The notes beneath the pieces were generated by a model that searched no databases, had not been told where the DNA came from, and saw only the letters and a list, made by a program, of their open reading frames with translations. A stretch of 17,238 bases of DNA, taken from positions 1 to 17,238 of the forward strand of contig PHAM01000040.1 of NCBI GenBank assembly GCA_002841685.1, read 5' to 3'. Within the stretch, counting starts at the first letter, position 1, and each line of letters starts with the position of its first letter. Below are positions 13,145 through 17,238 of the stretch, piece after piece. This DNA is from Elusimicrobia bacterium HGW-Elusimicrobia-2 (lineage in GTDB: Bacteria > CG03). The translations under genes and the position numbers were made by a program.

Positions 13145-14865
13145 AAGAATTTCTTCAGCACCCTTCCCATAAGCCCCGGGCCGCCGCCTTTTTCAAATGA
13201 CGACGGCAGAAATCCCTCAAGCGGCGATGCCTCCGTCTCAAAAGGCTTCTTCCAGTATAATTTGGGCGCTCTTTTAAGCGGCCTGGTCAGAAAAAGGCCT
13301 TTGGCCGCGCGGGCCGCTATCTTGTAAAAGATCATTTTCATTCCCGCGGGATAGGTATAATTCTCAAAGGCCGGCACAAAAACAAAATCAAACTGATATG
13401 CTTTTGAATAATATTCCGGCACCAGTTTGACAGCGCGCTGGGACCTCTCTTTCATTTTCCGCAGATCACCTATAAGAATATCGTTCCTGTCTTTGATGGC
13501 ATCATAGGGGCCGAAACGCCTGAGCTGTTTTTCAAACCAGAAGCATGAAGCAGAAAACTGTTTAGGGGTAAAATTCTTCTTCAGCACCTCCAGGGCGGGC
13601 GCGGTGATGTTATTTTCCAGAAGGCCCGCCGCAGCCTCAGCCAGCGGGATGATCAGACCGGCGCCGGGATATTCCATACAGTCAAGGCCGTACTTTACGG
13701 CCAGCGGGGAAAACTTCTGGGGAAAATCATATCTCTCATATACCACGCCTATATCCGGGGCTTTGCCGCCGCGGGCTACGATCTGTTTCATCTGAAAAGC
13801 TATGAACTCCATCTCATCGTCTTCATCATCCGCGTCATGCCGGACGAACGCCTCGTCGGCGACTCCGGAAGATGAAACGATCTGCCTGCCGGACATGCTA
13901 GACAGGCATTCTATCACCGTCGGGCTGTGCCTGTAATCATCGTCGGAGACAAACACTTCCGACGGTTCGCCCATTTCAATATCACGCGGCTTGTAAAACG
14001 CCAGCGAGAAATCGCCGGCGGCGGTTAATACGCCGTCTTTTGAAAAAAGCCTCAGGATCGGCCATTCGCCGGGCAGAAACCTCTCGGCGTCGTCAACAAG
14101 CACCCTGCTGTATCCGGAAAAATGCCGCTGAAAAAAGTCCCTGTCAAAAGCGTAAAACCTTTTTATGAGATCGCCCATCCCCACCCTGTCAAAAAGCTGG
14201 CGGCCTTCCAGCGCCACCTCGTAAGAGCGGAAGATCTCCTCAACATCATCTCTCAGATCCTCCGGCACAGAAGCAAGGGACGCCGTGAGCTTGCGGTTCA
14301 GAACCATCCAGAAATATACTTTTCTGTTTATGCCGTTGCGGATGCCGCTTAGGATTTCCATCCACTTTGACGAATACGCGAAATCCTCTATCATTCCCAG
14401 CCGCACAAGCAGGGACTGTCCGAAAGAGGTGTCTTTCAGCGCATCCTGCAGAAAAAGGCTGGCCGTGGCGAATTTTATCTTCTCAAACGCGTCCTTTTTT
14501 TCGGGAAGCAGCGCCGAGAGTTTCGCCTTTATCTCCTCCGGCTGATTCTCAAAGGACACAAGAAATAATATTTTCTCCGGCGCTACGCCGGATAGCACAT
14601 CCATCGCCGTGATCCGCGCAAGCGCTTCCGTTGATCCTCCGCCTGCGGCAATATCGGCGAATGTTATTTTATTGAGAAGCGCTGAAAAAACAATTCCCGC
14701 CTGAGACAGGCTCAGGCCCTGGAGCGCTTTTGAAACGAGCGTCCAATCTTCTTCCGGAACGCCCAATGAATCAAAATGAGATATTACCTGCTCCGGAGCC
14801 GGACACACCGAAAAAAGCGTGTTCAGTTCATGCTGCAGTTCAAAATTCAATTCGTTAAAATTCAT
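13141..14865 (-). CDS. UvrD/AddA-like SF1 helicase with broken Walker A (pseudohelicase)
   Basis: 574 aa. No intact helicase motif set, but the order of UvrD motifs can be followed. Motif I is AAGGGSTEAL (73-82), missing the GKT lysine. Motif Ia is PEKILFLVSFENQPEEIKAKL (97-117), matching the TFTNKAA region. Then IKFATASLF (Ib), VLVDDAERFLPGEW (255-268) for the VDEAQD Walker B, LTAAGDFSLAFYKPRD (280-295) for GDPDQSIYxFRG with the glutamine lost, and DYRHSPTVIE (310-319) for NYRS. Later come DIGVVYER (371-378), FDFVFVPAFENYTYP (492-506) for motif V, and IAARAAKGLFLTRP (516-529) for motif VI with the arginine kept. ATP hydrolysis is unlikely. AddB proteins are likewise degenerate helicases that serve as DNA-reading scaffolds. 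First gene after the 114-base element; ATG 14865 has only a weak GGGAC upstream. The gene's end overlaps the MBL gene (ATGA). Confidence 0.75.
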   Translation of the reverse strand: MNFNELNFELQHELNTLFSVCPAPEQVISHFDSLGVPEEDWTLVSKALQGLSLSQAGIVFSALLNKITFADIAAGGGSTEALARITAMDVLSGVAPEKILFLVSFENQPEEIKAKLSALLPEKKDAFEKIKFATASLFLQDALKDTSFGQSLLVRLGMIEDFAYSSKWMEILSGIRNGINRKVYFWMVLNRKLTASLASVPEDLRDDVEEIFRSYEVALEGRQLFDRVGMGDLIKRFYAFDRDFFQRHFSGYSRVLVDDAERFLPGEWPILRLFSKDGVLTAAGDFSLAFYKPRDIEMGEPSEVFVSDDDYRHSPTVIECLSSMSGRQIVSSSGVADEAFVRHDADDEDDEMEFIAFQMKQIVARGGKAPDIGVVYERYDFPQKFSPLAVKYGLDCMEYPGAGLIIPLAEAAAGLLENNITAPALEVLKKNFTPKQFSASCFWFEKQLRRFGPYDAIKDRNDILIGDLRKMKERSQRAVKLVPEYYSKAYQFDFVFVPAFENYTYPAGMKMIFYKIAARAAKGLFLTRPLKRAPKLYWKKPFETEASPLEGFLPSSFEKGGGPGLMGRVLKKFL

Positions 14866-14901
14866 AAATTTTTAGTCCCGGCGCGCGAAACGGCGTAAAG
14901 A

Positions 14902-15015
14902 ACAGCAGACGGCATCCGGAGCGGGCCATATGAGTGAGGGGTTTTGCCCCGTGCTCCGAACGAATTGGCAACGAACCGCATACGTGAGCGGCCGTCTCCG
15001 GATGCCGTCTGCTGT
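14902..15015. repeat. 114-base inverted-repeat (MITE-like or attenuator) element
   Basis: Perfect 20-base arms (14902-14921 and 14996-15015; the right arm starts CTCCGGATGCC and ends GTCTGCTGT) enclose 74 bases. Four more bases (GGCC) pair just inside after two mismatches. The loop holds a small GGGG-TTTTG-CCCC hairpin (14938-14950) and two related words, CATATGAGTGAG and CATACGTGAG. It fills most of the 165-base gap between comEC and the pseudohelicase gene. There is no clear target-site duplication at the ends and no T-run after the arms. It could be a small non-autonomous mobile element or a transcript-stabilising/attenuating hairpin. Confidence 0.65.
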
Positions 15016-15030
15016 GATTGTTTATGGGTA

Positions 15031-17238
15031 TTAGAACACATCAAGGGAATCCTCATTGGACGCGGCGCCCTCCTGAGCGTCATCCAGTTTTTTCACGCTC
15101 GTCCAGCTGTATGTTTTACCGTCGGAGACTATTTCAACGGCGCCGTATTTATCCGTCCGCAGGGCCTTCGCGCCCATCGCTATCGCCTTATTTTCGGTCA
15201 AGAGTATATCCGAATCGGAAAAACTCCAATCCTTCTGATAAGAATAAGGCAGCACAACCAGAGAGGGGCTCGCCGCCTCAAACCACTCGCCGAGGCAGGC
15301 ATCCATGTGCCCGTGATAAGGGGCTATGAGCACATCGCATTTCAAATCCAGATTTTTATCCTTCAGCATCTCATATTCCGCGTCATTCATTATGTCCGAG
15401 GGCATGATCATTACGAAATCACCGTATTTTATTTTCAGCGCTATTGAGTTGTTGGCGAGATCGTCATTCGTGCCTACTATCTTTTTTTCCGGCGGCCACA
15501 GGACGCTCACAATAAAATCTTTGCCGGACACTTTTTCCGAATAAATTATATCACCCTTCTTCGCTCGGTAAAGGGGCGCTCCCTTTGTGGCGGAAATAAA
15601 TTTTTTGAAACCTGCCGCCGTCTTATAATCCTCAGCCGGTATCAAAGGAGTCCTCAGTATATAAAAATAATTACGGTACAGCGTCTGCGCGTAAAAACCG
15701 TCCCATTTTTCTTTCAGATTCTCGTCGGCGAGAAAATCAAGAAATGCCTGATATGACCTTTTTTTCACAAATTCGCGGGGCTCATAGGGCGTAAAGACTT
15801 TCTTTGCCTTAAAATACGGGAATATCTCCGCGGCGTTGCCCGTATTTTCCGGTTTGAGATTTGAAAGGACCACAGCTTCAAACGAATCGATGTGATAGAG
15901 GGTAAAGGCGGCCGCGAGACCGCTGAAATTAAAATCACCCTCATCGCCTATTGTCGTGTCCACGAGGATGCTTTTACCTCCGGGGGTGCGGATTATATTG
16001 CAATTCCCGAAACCTATGGCCATGATGGTGGCCTTGAATTCAGGCGCTGTTTTCTCTTTGAATTTCCAGCCGTAAAGAAAAAAAGCCAGCGCAAAGGCGA
16101 TCGCTATCGCCGAGGCCCTGATATACAGCTCACCCCTGGAATAATATTTCAGGCGCTGGATCATTTCTTCGATAAGATCGAAAACGGGTCTGTAAAAAGC
16201 GATTAGAAAAACGCCGGCGTAATACATTATCAGCCACGACGAAGTGAAAGTCGGCATAAAAGGATAGGTAAAGGCCTTGAAAAAGAAATGGGCGACACCG
16301 GTAAAACCTATGCACAGCCAGTAATTTCCGGCGTTAAGATAAAGAGCTAATAGCGCGCCCATGGCAGGCATATTGAGCGCCGAAAAGAGCGCCCCTATGA
16401 GCCCGGCGAGAAAACCGGCCATCACGATCAGCCCTATGAGCGGAATGGCTATGAAATTGGCGAAGACCCCCGCCGCCGGAAACCGGTGGAAATAAGCGGC
16501 TGAAAGAGGGATCATCATCCCTATCTGTATGGCGAACTGCGCGTAAAAAAACTGGACAAGACTCTGCAGGGTCGGCGGCATTCTGTTCATAGCAAGGCCG
16601 TCCAGGGGTTTGACCGCATGCAGGCGCGAGGCGAAAATAACGCTTAAAATAATCGCGACTGAGGTCATCATAAGAAAACTGCTGTTCCTCAAAACATCAT
16701 ATTCGACGCAAACGACAGCCGTGAGCAAAAAGACCCAGAAGAAAAAAACGATGAACATCCATGAAGTGACATATTTAGTAAAAAACTTTTCAACCGGGCC
16801 TGTCAGATAGCACAGCGACCACACGGCCATATATGAAAGAACGAAACTCGCTGATGGGAGAAGAAGAGGCCCGCCTATATTTATACCCAGCACTTTCTCC
16901 AAAAGATCAAACGAGAGGATTATAACGGCGGAAACAGGTATAGTGAGAGCCGTTGAAGCTTTAAGCCCCAGGCCGAAAGTGTTGAACAAAACGAGCATAG
17001 AGTACATCAAGGAAGCGCGCATCGTCGCGGGCCGGGCGCCCGTTATAAGTGTAAACATAATAAGGCCTATGGTGACCACAAACCATCTAGGCTTCGGCGG
17101 TATTCTTAAAATGGAACATATCGCAAAAAAAAGCGCCGCTATAAAACCCGCGTGAAGGCCGGAAACAGAAAGCACATGCGCCACGCCCGTGGCCTGAAAT
17201 TCGAATTTCATCTGGGGCGGCACCCCCCCGCGCGTTCC
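15031..17238 (-). CDS. comEC: ComEC/Rec2-type DNA channel, 5' end outside the window
   Basis: The frame is open to the right edge. The visible part starts inside the Competence domain, immediately before TGVAHVLSVSGLHAG, so roughly 200-250 residues including the DUF4131 region are missing from view. Numbering from 17223: the Competence domain with many helices spans about 12-345, a single helix 368-386, and a C-terminal MBL-like domain 396-715. MBL motifs are partly worn: AIGFGNCNIIRTPGGKSILVDTT (402-424) stands for DVGQGDA...LIDTG, VLSNLKPENTGN (452-463) for SHxDxDHxGG with no histidine, MIMPSD (605-610) for LLTGD, and VLIAPYHGHMDA for HHGS with one histidine kept. The end RTDKYGAVEIVSDGKTY is typical of ComEC. 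First gene of the visible cluster; stop TAA at 15031 precedes the inverted-repeat element. Confidence 0.9.
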   Translation of the reverse strand, partial: GTRGGVPPQMKFEFQATGVAHVLSVSGLHAGFIAALFFAICSILRIPPKPRWFVVTIGLIMFTLITGARPATMRASLMYSMLVLFNTFGLGLKASTALTIPVSAVIILSFDLLEKVLGINIGGPLLLPSASFVLSYMAVWSLCYLTGPVEKFFTKYVTSWMFIVFFFWVFLLTAVVCVEYDVLRNSSFLMMTSVAIILSVIFASRLHAVKPLDGLAMNRMPPTLQSLVQFFYAQFAIQIGMMIPLSAAYFHRFPAAGVFANFIAIPLIGLIVMAGFLAGLIGALFSALNMPAMGALLALYLNAGNYWLCIGFTGVAHFFFKAFTYPFMPTFTSSWLIMYYAGVFLIAFYRPVFDLIEEMIQRLKYYSRGELYIRASAIAIAFALAFFLYGWKFKEKTAPEFKATIMAIGFGNCNIIRTPGGKSILVDTTIGDEGDFNFSGLAAAFTLYHIDSFEAVVLSNLKPENTGNAAEIFPYFKAKKVFTPYEPREFVKKRSYQAFLDFLADENLKEKWDGFYAQTLYRNYFYILRTPLIPAEDYKTAAGFKKFISATKGAPLYRAKKGDIIYSEKVSGKDFIVSVLWPPEKKIVGTNDDLANNSIALKIKYGDFVMIMPSDIMNDAEYEMLKDKNLDLKCDVLIAPYHGHMDACLGEWFEAASPSLVVLPYSYQKDWSFSDSDILLTENKAIAMGAKALRTDKYGAVEIVSDGKTYSWTSVKKLDDAQEGAASNEDSLDVF

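Noticed and set aside
14902-15015. Integron attC site
   Set aside because: The size would fit, but the ends lack the RYYYAAC and GTTRRRY core sites and there is no integrase or cassette-like gene.
14862-15083. 73-aa frame across the inverted-repeat element
   Set aside because: It consists of the repeat arms and loop, has no ribosome binding site and no recognisable protein pattern.
1-17238. CRISPR array, tRNA or rRNA genes
   Set aside because: No regularly spaced direct repeats and no cloverleaf or rRNA-like sequence were noticed on either strand; the Cas4-like domain belongs to the AddB-type nuclease, with no cas1 or cas2 nearby.

Overview
The window looks like a piece of a bacterial chromosome from an uncultured, probably Gram-negative-type lineage. 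Many proteins have signal peptides, TPR repeats or DUF4034-like and redoxin-like domains, genes overlap as ATGA/GTGA, and short REP-like scraps lie between operons. I would look first at candidate phyla such as Elusimicrobiota or Omnitrophota, but nothing here (no rRNA or tRNA, no marker gene) fixes the taxonomy. The left third (about 1-6000) is visibly more AT-rich than the right part (about 7300-17238).

Left block, minus strand (5701 down to 73): five genes joined by 4-base or slightly longer overlaps. In transcription order they are: a 709-aa secreted TPR protein whose N-terminus reads as an archaemetzincin (M54) that has lost its zinc site; a 424-aa protein with a possible M52-like domain, one membrane helix and TPRs; a 507-aa DUF4034-like protein with a C-terminal TlpA/thioredoxin-like domain carrying CxxxC instead of CxxC; and two small multi-helix membrane proteins. 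A strong sigma70-type promoter and Shine-Dalgarno then start another gene that leaves the window at base 1. The 380-base space upstream (5702-6081) holds a possible 32-aa ORF, a REP-like scrap, a 27-base palindrome, an extended -10 for the left operon, and an operator/promoter for the only plus-strand gene.

Middle, plus strand (6082-7260): an AAA_14/DUF4143 ATPase with an inverted repeat overlapping its -35 box, and a predicted transcription start on its ATG (possibly leaderless).

Right block, minus strand (17238 down to 7283): a competence-type cluster. In transcription order: ComEC (5' end outside the window), a 114-base inverted-repeat element, a UvrD-like helicase with a broken Walker A, a membrane-anchored ComEC-type metallo-beta-lactamase (MBL) domain with no metal ligands, a tandem Fe-S RecB-type nuclease with one dead and one intact active site, a solo HAMP membrane protein, an SLBB (ComEA-N-like) protein, and a second ComEC with a degenerate MBL domain.

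The common theme is loss of catalytic residues in proteins that keep the fold: archaemetzincin, MBL (three times), UvrD helicase and one of two RecB nuclease modules. My main hypothesis is that the right block is an unusual DNA-uptake/processing locus: two ComEC-like channels plus an AddB-like scaffold split over neighbouring genes, in which the second nuclease module of the tandem protein is the only intact catalytic site I can identify. This is inferred from motifs and gene order only.
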